DNA from: Atriophallophorus winterbourni
Lineage: Eukaryota > Platyhelminthes > Trematoda > Plagiorchiida > Microphallidae
Length of the DNA stretch: 64,000 nt
Reading direction: 5' to 3'
Assembly (NCBI GenBank): GCA_013407085.1
Contig: JACCGJ010020013.1
Location: 1-64,000 of the forward strand
Shown here: piece by piece, positions 22,001 to 30,150 of the stretch
How positions within the stretch are numbered: position 1 is the first letter of the stretch
Layout: every line of letters begins with the position of its first letter
Position numbers and translations under genes: made by a program
The notes under the pieces: generated by a model
Seen by the model: the letters and a program-made list of their open reading frames with translations, nothing else
Database searches by the model: none
Told to the model about the DNA's origin: nothing

Positions 22001-22736
22001 TTATTCACTAACAAATGATCGAATTTGTCACATCATATCTATACCGTACATTTTTCAAAAAAAAATCACGCGCCGGCGTTGCTTATTTCGTTCCAGCTCA
22101 TTCTGTGTCTGTATTCTTTCATTCTGGATCCGCTGGAGCCTTTCAGACAATGGTTAGCCATCAAGCTATATACGACTCTTTTACAATTGACAAACGCCTC
22201 GGACAAGGAACGTGAAATTATTGGTATGATCATTGAGACTCAATCTTAACGCATTCAAGGTGATAAATTGTTGACAAGCTTTTGGAATTCAGTAATATTC
22301 GATCATATTCAAGAAGGAGCCCTAATCGAATCGGTGCCTAATCCGTCAATCAATTTTCTTAATCTTGTGACCGGGGTACGTGTTGGTTGTTTCACTGATC
22401 CGCCAGTTTGTTAAATTAAATTCCCCGGTTGTTTTGCTATTAATCGAGAAACGTATTTTGCTCGATTTGTTGACCTATTTTATACATCGAAATGATGATC
22501 AAATCGGAGAGGAAACATTGCAGTGCTTAAATGACTTTGCCATGGAGGTGAGTGAATGATGCATGACAATAATTGTATCTTTTTCGCAGTTGGCAAGGGC
22601 CTATAACCTTCATATTCTGACCGATGCGGACAGGGTGTGCATCAAAATGAAGCTCAAAATGGAACCTCGTGAAGGGACTCCGCTGACCGAGTTGGACAGA
22701 TTATGTAAATACTTAAAAATACAAAACATTATTTGA
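7012..22736 (+). CDS. Multi-exon helical-repeat protein, tentatively meiosis inhibitor protein 1-like
   Basis: About 30 GT-AG exons join in phase over long stretches: 7012-7264, 7296-7343, 7374-7450, 7483-7582, 7617-7808, 7843-8043, 8097-8115, 8149-8219, 8251-8347, 8419-8470, 8523-8751, 8782-8887, 8918-9205, 9254-9348, 9374-9417, 9677-9845, 15708-15792, 16022-16155, 16375-16464, 17337-17429, 17917-18049, possibly 18118-18266, 18619-18720, 18771-18866, 21341-21534, 21653-21832, 22097-22223, 22260-22375, 22449-22547 and 22590-22736 (stop TGA). The product is leucine-rich and alpha-helical with no signal peptide or membrane segment, like armadillo/HEAT-type proteins. Residues around LVKSDALKDWFFLA and KVSALTQSAAVLCALHCC resemble the C-terminal part of vertebrate MEI1 by eye. 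MEI1 is needed for meiotic double-strand breaks. Phase is unresolved at 8347/8419 and 9845/15708, so an exon may be missing. The start at 7012 is the first ATG with no acceptor just upstream. Confidence 0.6.
10610..10890 (+). repeat. SINE-like repeat, family S, fullest copy
   Basis: This is the most complete member of a family of about eight copies in the window. Order of conserved blocks: a head with AAAGCACAAGCCTG, a TACTGTCAGGTTGCCCAGG block, an A-rich spacer, a GGTAGTGAG...CTCACTACC hairpin (10758-10800), then GGCCAATCAATTTAGCACGG and a tail ending near GCACATCCGTGCAC. Copies occur on both strands and at different truncations. No tRNA-like A/B box pair was confidently seen, so the class is inferred from size and dispersion. 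Confidence 0.75.
11665..11945 (+). repeat. SINE-like repeat, family S, diverged copy with internal tandem duplication
   Basis: It shares the GCACGTGGGC block, the GGCCAATCAATTTA block and the tail. A unit of about 45 bases starting at GCTTGCTCAGGCC is present twice with a 49-bp period (11744-11789 and 11793-11837). The rest is more diverged than the 10610 copy. Confidence 0.65.
13970..14230. repeat. Diverged fold-back repeat (palindromic family)
   Basis: The segment TTGGATAAGGTTGACCATGACCAACCTGTT-like at 13974-14003 and ATTTCCATCTCACGC-like sequence near 14215 recall the arms of the 52902-53204 palindrome. Identity is low and boundaries are approximate. Confidence 0.35.
19415..19462 (+). ncRNA. 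Hammerhead ribozyme relic, type b architecture
   Basis: The elements appear in hammerhead order: stem I strand AUGUU, a core reading UCGAUGA in place of CUGAUGA, stem II GUCAU...AUGAU, then GAAACGUC and the stem I partner AACAU. The two stem I strands are exact complements. ACGU after GAA is a self-complementary minimal stem III followed by C, giving a GUC cleavage triplet. The core change should prevent cleavage. It lies in the intron of the MEI1-like gene. Confidence 0.45.
19600..20700 (-). mobile_element. Penelope-like element relic: GIY-YIG region plus 3' terminal repeat
   Basis: On the minus strand, 20640-20355 encodes a PLE linker (VSLPYVKSTSEGISRIL, then VYKFK), and 20304-20089 continues with IRDSLLTEYVLGTCRSMDLD and EITKAGVNVVSKVDKADI. 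These match the C-terminal half of PLE GIY-YIG domains, also seen at 42960-43310. The frame is broken by shifts and stops, and the GIY core itself is damaged. Downstream on the same strand (19960-19620) is the terminal-repeat sequence shared with 21000-21230, 24440-24560 and 43340-43680. It is an antisense insertion in an intron of the MEI1-like gene. Confidence 0.75.
19731..19771 (-). ncRNA. Hammerhead ribozyme-like motif 3' of a PLE relic
   Basis: On the minus strand: stem I UUGGU, core UUGACGA (first C changed to U), a stem II/loop of 16 nt, GAAACGUU, then the stem I partner ACCAA. Stem I is an exact complement. ACGU forms a loopless stem III, as in PLE hammerheads that act as dimers. It lies directly 3' of the minus-strand PLE coding relic, the position expected for a PLE terminal-repeat ribozyme. 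One core base differs from consensus. Confidence 0.6.
20740..20945 (+). repeat. SINE-like repeat, family S, internally deleted copy
   Basis: The head block (AAAGCACAAGCCT, CTGTCAGGTTGCC) joins directly to the AGCTCACTAC and GGCCAATCAA blocks, so the A-rich spacer and left hairpin arm are missing. The tail with GCACATCCGTGCAC is present. Confidence 0.7.
20946..21230 (+). repeat. PLE terminal repeat fragment, plus strand
   Basis: This stretch matches 43400-43680 in order: TCTATCTTAACGAG, ATCAGGTGAATGAAAT, GTACTGACACC, the hammerhead-like block, CCAATAAACTACTCTCACCG and TTCATTACAAAC. It carries no coding part, so it is a solo terminal-repeat fragment. It is in opposite orientation to the PLE relic at 19600-20700. 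Confidence 0.6.
21117..21159 (+). ncRNA. Hammerhead ribozyme-like motif, G12-equivalent mutated
   Basis: Plus strand: UUGGU, intact CUGACGA, an extra A, stem II AGCUU...AAGCU region, then UAAACGUU instead of GAAACGUU, then ACCAA. Stem I pairs perfectly. The G of the GAAA box, the general base in hammerhead catalysis, is U here, so it should be inactive. It is inside a solo PLE terminal repeat. Confidence 0.6.
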
Positions 22737-23344
22737 AAACTTTAATGATCTCTTGCTTACCGTTGGCTTTTTATTCCCAATCAGCAGCGAGGTATATTTA
22801 GGCAAAATGGAAGCTAATTTCGACCAAGCATCGCATGACGTTCATCATGTTTTCACCTAAATCTATCGATTATATACCAAGTCATCCTATGGGATGGAAG
22901 CTCTATTTGAGTTGCATCCCAGATATTACTGACATTTCTCTCAATGTTCCAATAGTGCACGTACTTCTTAGTGCTTATTATTGAAAAACTTATGCTTACA
23001 CTAATCGCACTCATTTTTAAACACGTTTGACTTTAAAACCCGTGCCACTATTCGCCCGTAACGTACTAGCGGAATTTTGCTGCATTTCCTCGCGTGTTAG
23101 TTTTTAATGGAAGTCAGAATCTACAAATGTAGTTCAAAAAAGCAGGTCGGAGGTACATTATCCACGTTTCATGATGGAACTTTTGTGTTGACCAAGGGTG
23201 TGTGAAAGTTTCAGTGAGAAAAATGACGAGTGGTAATTATGTTTGATCAGTACTTGAGAGAAATAGATCATTGCACTGGTGTACATACCCATTCGGTAAA
23301 TTACGCGGATAGTGGTCTAGCAAAAACACTGAAAATTTTATGAG

Positions 23345-23480
23345 CTATGGGTGTGTGTTTGATGGAAATGCATGCAAATGTGGGTCTTTGTTCAAAATCA
23401 TGGGTTTAACCGCATCAACATGTTGTGGGCATGTGATCGAACAGGTTGGTTGTTCCAACCTTATCCAATACTCACTTACG
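23345..23480. repeat. Single arm of the palindromic repeat family
   Basis: It reads like the right arm of 52902-53204: GATGGAAATGCATGCAAATG, ATGGGTTTAACC, CATGTGATCGAACAGG, then CCAACCTTATCCAA. The partner arm was not found next to it, so this is a half-element or a copy whose other arm was lost. Confidence 0.55.
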
Positions 23481-23514
23481 AGTTTATGTCTTGTTTAATC
23501 ATTATCGTTTAATA

Positions 23515-23967
23515 GTGATTCAAAGTGATTCAAAGTTGTAATGCTCTAAAAAGCATTTAGCTTAACAATAACCATCGGATGGAGTTATGAGGTATATACA
23601 ATACAAAAGAAGAACAGGAAAACTCATGTAGTGTAAATCGTATCAAATTTGGGTTGTCTCTCAAGTATTTGTCCAAATTAGCTTTAAAAATATCCAGGTT
23701 GGCTGAGTGTGTAACAGTGGAGGACGGTGTTCCATGTGAAACTTACACGTACAGCATACGAATATCTTCAACAGTTCAGTCTTGAAGTGGGAATAAGCTC
23801 TGTAAGTTCATGTTTCCGACTGGCACGGGGTGGCGAGCGTGTAAAAAGTTTGGACAAGGGATGGTTAGGGACGTGCATAATGTTGTACATCAGTATGAGG
23901 TCACCCCTTAGTCGACCACAGCGAAAGTCGAAAAGATTGAGACTCCTCAAACGTTCTTCATATTAAG
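23515..23967 (-). mobile_element. CR1 non-LTR 3' end fragment, minus strand
   Basis: The minus strand encodes the conserved CR1 RT C-terminal segment (LNLFDFRCGRLRGDLILMYN, then SKLFTRSPP and LIPTSRLNC). The 3' end carries the tandem ATCACTTTGA-type tail repeats. Bases 23515-23721 are repeated at 41629-41835 without a visible difference. Confidence 0.75.
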
Positions 23968-24511
23968 TGTCACAACACTTAAGCTGCCGCTACATAAATG
24001 CACATGACTAGTATGAAAGACCTGTTTAAATACAATTAGTTCAAATCAGAATTTACAGATGCGTAGTATTTGTAGTTCGAAAGGCAGATCGGAAAGACTC
24101 ATAAGGTATTTGTATCCGTGATAGAACATTCTGACTGAGATGACCCCAAAGTTTTGCAGAGTCGTTGATAATTAACATTTTCAACTTTAAATTCTGCTTC
24201 GTGTGGGCACGAAACTTGTTTCCACAATCGGCACAATACAGCACCGGTGACCGTTTGGAATATATTTTCCATACAACGTTGTGGTAAATATTTTGTTAAA
24301 GTCTGTACCTAAAATTGAGTGATAAATAAAGTTCGACTCTGCATGGGTCACGAACACGCATAGTTCATCACAATTACGAAAGCGGCCTTATGATTCCGAA
24401 TCGTTTTTCGAAATTCATATACTACAAATTTGTAAATTTTGTATTTGAAAATATTCGAGACCGATCGGAGTCCATAATCATGAAAAGAATGAATCGGTTA
24501 TAGCACGTTTT

Positions 24512-24556
24512 CTGGAAACGTTTCGCTTCTGAACAAAGGAGTTTCGTCAGACATGG
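24512..24556 (-). ncRNA. Hammerhead ribozyme relic in a PLE terminal repeat fragment
   Basis: On the minus strand, CUGACGA and GAAACGUU are both intact, separated by a 19-nt spacer that no longer pairs well as stem II. Stem I is lost (CAUGU against UCCAG). Flanking bases 24440-24510 match the terminal repeat at 19620-19730. Confidence 0.5.
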
Positions 24557-24770
24557 CATTCAAGTATAATTTTGTTTACCACTTATCCACTGTTTCAAGG
24601 CTCACTGAACCTAATCTTACTGTCTCCACCTGATGACAACAAAGAGCCAGAAACCGGTAGTGGTGTGTGTATGTGCCAGGGATATGAACAACACATTACT
24701 TTGGTTCCCATGCACATGGATTACGTAAGCAGTGAGTCTGCAGACGCTGTTCGCACCTGCACACAAAATA
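24550..24770 (+). repeat. Fold-back family copy (F), with CCGGTAGTGGTGTG centre
   Basis: It shares the arm sequence GGCATTCAAGTATA and TACCACTT and the centre TTACTGTCTCCACCTGATGA...GCCAGAAACCGGTAGTGG with copies at 29285-29641 and 54205-54310. Confidence 0.6.
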
Positions 24771-24784
24771 AACAATTTAGGTAT

Positions 24785-24900
24785 TAACACGGCATTTAGT
24801 GGGTGTGATCAACTGTCTTGATCTCGCCTGTCTATCTTAGAGAACTCAGGATTGGTCAAGAAAATGCCATTTAAACCTGAACACTGTTTGTAAATTTTGT
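24785..24900 (+). repeat. PLE terminal repeat fragment
   Basis: GATCTCGCCTGTCTATCTTA and the following bases match the start of the terminal repeats at 20990 and 43440. It has no coding part. Confidence 0.4.
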
Positions 24901-25342
24901 CTTCAAATAAATATCTACCACTACGCTGTCACGAGAATATTGAAAAATATTCGAGACACCGGTGCTACACTGCATCAATTGCGAGATTTAGCTTAGTTCT
25001 TACCAGAAGCTAAATTGTAAGTTGCATTTACATTTTGACTTTGCAAAACAATGAACCATTTTCAACTCTTCCCACGGTACCAATGGAATTTTGACTGAGA
25101 GATACATCAAAATTCCAATTTGTTTAGTGTATATGTTTAATCTGTTAAAGAAGTCCGTTTAAGTATTGGGTCATTAGATAATGCAGCCTGGATTATGCTT
25201 GTGCTCTCACGCTCTGATGTCTATTCTTGTGACTAGTTGCGAATGAATTGATCACAAATTCAAGTAAAAAATAAAAACATTCAATTTCAATAAATAAAGT
25301 ATGAGATCATTATCAAGAATATTTGAAGTTTGGTATTCAAAT

Positions 25343-26419
25343 TTATGAAAATCCCGTTTCGACGGAAGGCAGAGAAACAGTATGGAATACTTTTCGTTGA
25401 TGGTTGTTGGTATAACCGATTAGCAGTTCGTCCACCAGGCCGAGGTTCTTGATCAATGCATCATAATTTGTTGTATACAGCACATGCTTGGATGTTTTCC
25501 GCTTTACGAATGCATAACGCCAGAATAAATTATAACAAGGCGTGCTACCGCTGGGTCCAGCACCTTCCAAAATATGAGAGTATCCTTGAATGACACAATC
25601 CCAAAGATTTGTATATGTTGATTCGAGAAACGCTTTCGTGTTGAACGGTGTGGGATACCACGATTTTCCGAAAGGTCTGTAGAGTAAAGGGAAGACAAAA
25701 TTGCTTGGCCAGCAATATGTTTTTCCGTAAGAAGTAGCTATTTCACAAACATGTGAACCGTTGTTCCGGTAGTAACCAATATCCAAGTAGGGCCATCCCC
25801 ATGAGAAAGAACTAGAATTTAGACTTAATGGCTTGTCCTTTCCATACTCTCGTTCAGTTGGAAACCTGCTGTGGAATTTATCTCTGCTTGCTTGACTATT
25901 GAGTATATAGTCCGGTGCTAGCGCACGGAGCATTTTCTGTACCTCTGGCCTGATTGTTTCATCCACCATTATATCCAGATCATCATCCCAAGGAATAAAA
26001 TCGTGGTGCCTGTAGGAACCGATCAGCGTTCCCCCATACAGTATAAATCGATTTAAATAGCCGTTTTTAGCCATACATAACGTGAACAATTTCAACAACT
26101 TTGAAAATAATCTTCTTTGACCTGTGCTCATAACGGGATCAAACGCTTTCGGCAGCGGATGTACAGTGCCATTTGGATAACGCAAACCTGAAGGTGAAGG
26201 CGCTGTTTTTTGTACTGGCCAGGCTATTTGCCGCAAGTCCGGAAGTAGTCCATTTTTTATTGAGGATCCATGTGAATCAACGACGAATGCATCAAGGTGA
26301 ATAGATATCGCACCCGGGTTTGTATAGAAAGCAATTCGCTTGATTGGAAGGGACATGTACATGAAGACGAATAATACAGTGATTGCAGCCAGGAAAATAA
26401 TCCACGCGCGAGGCATCAC
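25343..26419 (-). CDS. LicD-family type II membrane protein, single exon
   Basis: An intact 358-residue frame with no intron. An N-terminal hydrophobic segment (residues about 7-26) after a short basic start predicts a type II membrane protein with a lumenal catalytic part, as in Golgi transferases. The LicD/fukutin nucleotidyltransferase signature is clear: GGTLIGS at 129-135, an arginine at 137 and IPWDDDLDIM at 142-151, the metal-binding acidic cluster. Family members transfer phosphocholine (bacterial LicD) or ribitol phosphate (fukutin, FKRP) onto glycans; the substrate here is unknown. The start is the first of two adjacent Met codons, just before the membrane segment. It stands alone between repeat-rich flanks, transcribed opposite to the MEI1-like gene. 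Flatworms are known to have several LicD-like genes. Confidence 0.9.
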   Translation of the reverse strand: MMPRAWIIFLAAITVLFVFMYMSLPIKRIAFYTNPGAISIHLDAFVVDSHGSSIKNGLLPDLRQIAWPVQKTAPSPSGLRYPNGTVHPLPKAFDPVMSTGQRRLFSKLLKLFTLCMAKNGYLNRFILYGGTLIGSYRHHDFIPWDDDLDIMVDETIRPEVQKMLRALAPDYILNSQASRDKFHSRFPTEREYGKDKPLSLNSSSFSWGWPYLDIGYYRNNGSHVCEIATSYGKTYCWPSNFVFPLLYRPFGKSWYPTPFNTKAFLESTYTNLWDCVIQGYSHILEGAGPSGSTPCYNLFWRYAFVKRKTSKHVLYTTNYDALIKNLGLVDELLIGYTNNHQRKVFHTVSLPSVETGFS

Positions 26420-28240
26420 GATTCATTTGCGCCAGTAGCTGTTTGTACAAAATGAACATTCATAATTTATTTGTGCATATATATTAGTCATCAACTTTTA
26501 TGTAATTAAATGGGTGGCGTGATTGAACCAGACCTCATACATAGTATTTTGAAATAACATGTTTATATGTATAACGTGCATAATGTATAAATGTTTTGGC
26601 CTCCTACGGTCAATGTTGACAGTGGATGTATAACAAAAACACAGGATGCTTTGATGATCTACTGACGTTCATATCAGTATGCAGAACTAGATTTATCATT
26701 AACATTCGTCCCGTTTCTGTGTGCTCTTTATTAAGCGGGTAACTGATTTACACACTCTTCGCCGCTTAGCACTGAAGCTTTGTTTCCACGGCTAGCGTTC
26801 AACATCAAGTATTGTCCATGAAGTGGGGTCAATGTGGGAGAATATTCCCATCTTTGTTACAAACGTGGCCAATCATTGAGTCCAAATTGTGATTTTAACT
26901 ATCCATGTAGTGAAACCTTTAGGATGCCTGCATTCCATTCTGTCGACTTGGCCCGTCAGTGTATGGTTGTATTGTTAACTGGAATTCGCTCTGCGATAGC
27001 ATGAGATAAAAGTTCTGCATGATGCGTTAACACATGATAGTTGCTATTTAAATACAAATCAGCCAGATTTGCTTTGTGTCTGTTGTGAATAACTCATGTT
27101 TCTCTGCTACACAGTCAAGCATTTTGCATGTATACCGTCATTCTCATCTTCGCTTTGGCGGTATCCATAAAGCGTAATATACATACCCTGAGGTGCAGCG
27201 AACGAATAATTTAATATAATATAACAATGAATCGAATTTAAACAAAGATTGAGCTGAAGAAGAGATTACGTATGGTAAAGTCAATTGTTACTTCCTATTA
27301 AATTTAGTCAGTGCTCCACAGCAAATGTGACACTTGGTTTTAGGGTATAAATAACAATTAATATTATCCCTAAATCGTGTGCAAATTGCCCTTGCTCTCG
27401 ATATTGATTTCGTTGGCATGCTTATTTATGATCAGTAGAGCGAGAACACTACCGACGAATAAATGGTCATATTCAAGCTCAAAACGTCGAATCTAATTTA
27501 ATACTAATCATAACTACGTTTGAAATGTGTACGAAATTAATTGCATCGAATCCTGCAAGACTTTTCATGAAAACTTTCAAGTAGGAAGTCACTGAAATAT
27601 TTACAGATATCCTACTATCAAAACCTCTTGCTATTTCAAAGCTTTACAACGAAATGATCTGCAAATACAATTTTCATGATAAATTATTCAAGGAGACGTA
27701 TACTTATTTGTTTACTTCACAATAAGATATTCCTTGACCGATTTGCCAGCGTCCAATACATAACTTAGCAACGTATAATGCATTCATGCAAATTAGCTAG
27801 TTGCGAGGAGAGTTGTTGGTTTTCAATACACTAAGACAGCAATTGCACTATGGTTTGCCATATTATTTGAGAAAATTAACGAAATAAGCATGGCTTTGTA
27901 TTTTACCAAGCATGCCAGAGTGACAAATATGTAGTGATTTAAACATTTTACACTAAAGCAAGATTCAAGATGTATGGTAAACGAGCAAATAGGACATGTA
28001 TAAAATTCCAACAAATCGGAGTTGAAGAAAATGCGAACCAGCTTTCGGGAAATAATATAAATAATCCCACATATGAAATAGTGTGGAAGAGATATTTTTG
28101 CAAAATGTTCTGTCCAACTGATTCCCAAGAAAGTGTGAATTTGCCATCAATAGGACGATTATTAGTAAACACTCAGCGACGACCAAATTTCTGATAGTAG
28201 AAAATTTCAGAAAAAAACTGGACGGACTGAGTAAAAGTTA
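26420..28240. other. AT-rich intergenic DNA, nothing recognised
   Basis: Overlapping short open frames on both strands at 27823-28194 have no recognisable motif and look like chance frames. Any upstream regulatory sequence of the LicD gene would be in the right-hand side of its start at 26419. Confidence 0.4.
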
Positions 28241-28520
28241 TGATGACATTTAATTTGGAATTTTATCATTTGTTGACTAAATATGAATCATTTAACTTGT
28301 TCGATAAACGAACGATTCATACCAACTCCATGTTCTACTTGGACTTTTCTGAAGCATTAGATCGGGTCAACCATGGACTCCTCCTTCAGAATGTAGCCTC
28401 GCAGGGAATCAGTGGGAAATTATTGAAAGAAGAGTTAACTGAGTGACCAAAGCGCACGGGTACCAGTAGACAGCTCTTAATCCTCTCTATTTGCGACCCC
28501 AAGTAGTGTTCCACAGGGCT
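28240..28520 (+). pseudogene. CR1 reverse transcriptase fragment
   Basis: The frame 28240-28446 contains YLDFSEALDRVNHGLLLQNV, the conserved RT palm segment of CR1 elements (catalytic aspartate region). A degraded version of the SSGVPQGS motif reads near 28490-28520. The upstream and downstream parts are lost. Confidence 0.65.
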
Positions 28521-28585
28521 ACACGGATGTGCAATCGTGCGGTACTTCAGTGTTGTGCGGCTAACCGTGCTACATTGACTGAACC
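28518..28585 (-). repeat. SINE-like repeat, family S, tail fragment
   Basis: Only the tail blocks are present, read on the minus strand: the GCACATCCGTG-like end and the TAGCACGGTTAGC block. It directly follows the CR1 RT fragment. Confidence 0.5.
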
Positions 28586-29284
28586 CAGGTTTGTGGTTTC
28601 AGACATAGATGGTTAACAATTTACTGCAATAATCTCACATCATCCGGTCGTGTGTGAGTAAATTCTCTGCAAATGAGTTCTGAATTTAGAAGGGTTGGTC
28701 TGAATATCAATTTGGAGAGGTCCGTCAGTGGTTGATTTCGACAGCATGCGTTTGGATGGCCAGGCACCACACGAAAGTTGATACATGCTTGATTTGAGGT
28801 CAATTTACGATGCGATAAACCTAGCCGATGTGTTCGATACATCGCGAAACCTTACCAGAGCAAATCCTTTTCAGGTCAACATTAATGTTCTGATGAAATA
28901 CGTGACACACAATTATCACCACTCGCCTCATCATTTGATGTCATTTCGAACGAGTACGATTTTATTGCACCGCTTCCTTTGTTTCACCCGTGAGTATAAG
29001 GGAACTTGTTTTCGCAGTATATCAATTTTTATGTAATGGGGGCAACATGAGAAGCATAGCTTGTTCGCCCTTACCTTTGAGCTCGTTATTATTCGAGCAA
29101 CTAATACTCATCAGTTCTCCCCATCAGGTAGCACGGAATTTATGAATCCCATGGTAAATCCAATAGATTAGTACGATAAAAAAATAATTAAGACTTACGG
29201 GAGTTACGTGTTCTTTAAGATAATAGATAAAATCATGTACTTTGAAATTCTAAGATTAAGATATACAACTACAATAGATTTTGG

Positions 29285-29641
29285 TGCTCAGATCCCCATC
29301 ACTTACATACCACTACCGGTTTCTGGCTGTTTGCCGTCTTCTGGTGGAGACAGTAAGATCAGGTTCAGTGATTCTTGAAACAATGGTATAGTGGGAAACA
29401 AAGGTATACTTGTATGACACTGTTAAATAGGGTTCTTACAAAGAACCACGATGTTCAATTGTGGAATCATAAACGTGATTCTTGGTCAAGGCGCTTATGA
29501 ACGACCAATATGTTTTGGCGTTCACATCCCGATCCCTGACACACCACGACCGGTTTCTAGCTGCTTGTCGTGGAGGTACTTTGTAAGAACCCTCTTTAAC
29601 TATGGCATACAAGTATACCTTTGCTTACCACTATACGACTT
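29285..29641. repeat. Fold-back element with inverted arms and two family-F centres
   Basis: Arms at about 29385-29443 and 29579-29641 are inverted repeats: the left reads AAATAGGGTTCTTACAAAG and the right reads CTTTGTAAGAACCCTCTTT, and the match continues outward through GTATACTTGTATG. One family-F core lies left of the arms (29285-29385) and one between them (29500-29575). No coding capacity. Confidence 0.65.
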
Positions 29642-29699
29642 CCTACGGGACTGCATGAAAAATACATCTCGTGTATTTGTTGATGTGCCCTGGTAGGAG

Positions 29700-30150
29700 C
29701 GGGTAAAATCGCCACCGCAAGGGAACCAAAACAAAACACATGATCGCAATATGCACACCCTTATTCTCTTAAATGTCCCAGAAGATGCCACTGGTTCAGA
29801 TATGAAGTACAAATCATACCACGACATACAACAGTGAAGATTTATTAGTGATGCTATCCCAACCAGCAATGCAGCGGTTATCGATACTTTCAGATTTCCA
29901 GAGACACCGAAATACGAAGGAAATGGTCAACAACTCTTTAAACTGACACTTTTAACCACAATTATGTTGGACACCGTGCTTAACAAATGAAACCAGGATC
30001 GATACAAACTTCCACGAGAGATCAAAATTATCAGTAAACACCTATAAACCGACGCTATCGTACAAGTAGCCGAACCTCGTGGTACTGAGCATAGCGATGC
30101 CGGGATTCCTGATACAAAAAACGGATGTCGACCGACTCTATCGGAGTCGG
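29700..30150 (+). pseudogene. CR1 ORF1 remnant
   Basis: Frame-patched translation gives LILLNVPEDATGSDMK, VIDTFRFPETPKYEG, KLPREIKIISK, patterns of the ORF1 protein of CR1 elements that precede the endonuclease-RT frame. Several stops interrupt it. It runs into the endonuclease start at 30125. Confidence 0.5.

Larger units (their letters stand above)
22737..25342. other. Intergenic region between the MEI1-like and LicD genes, filled with repeat relics
   Basis: It contains a single fold-back arm (23345-23480), a CR1 3' end on the minus strand (23515-23967), a PLE terminal-repeat piece with a hammerhead relic (24440-24560), a fold-back family copy (24550-24770) and another PLE terminal-repeat fragment (24785-24900). 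No host gene was recognised. Confidence 0.5.

Noticed and set aside
27823..28194. Overlapping open frames on both strands
   Set aside because: Several frames overlap with no motif, splice pattern or codon bias; most likely chance in AT-rich DNA.
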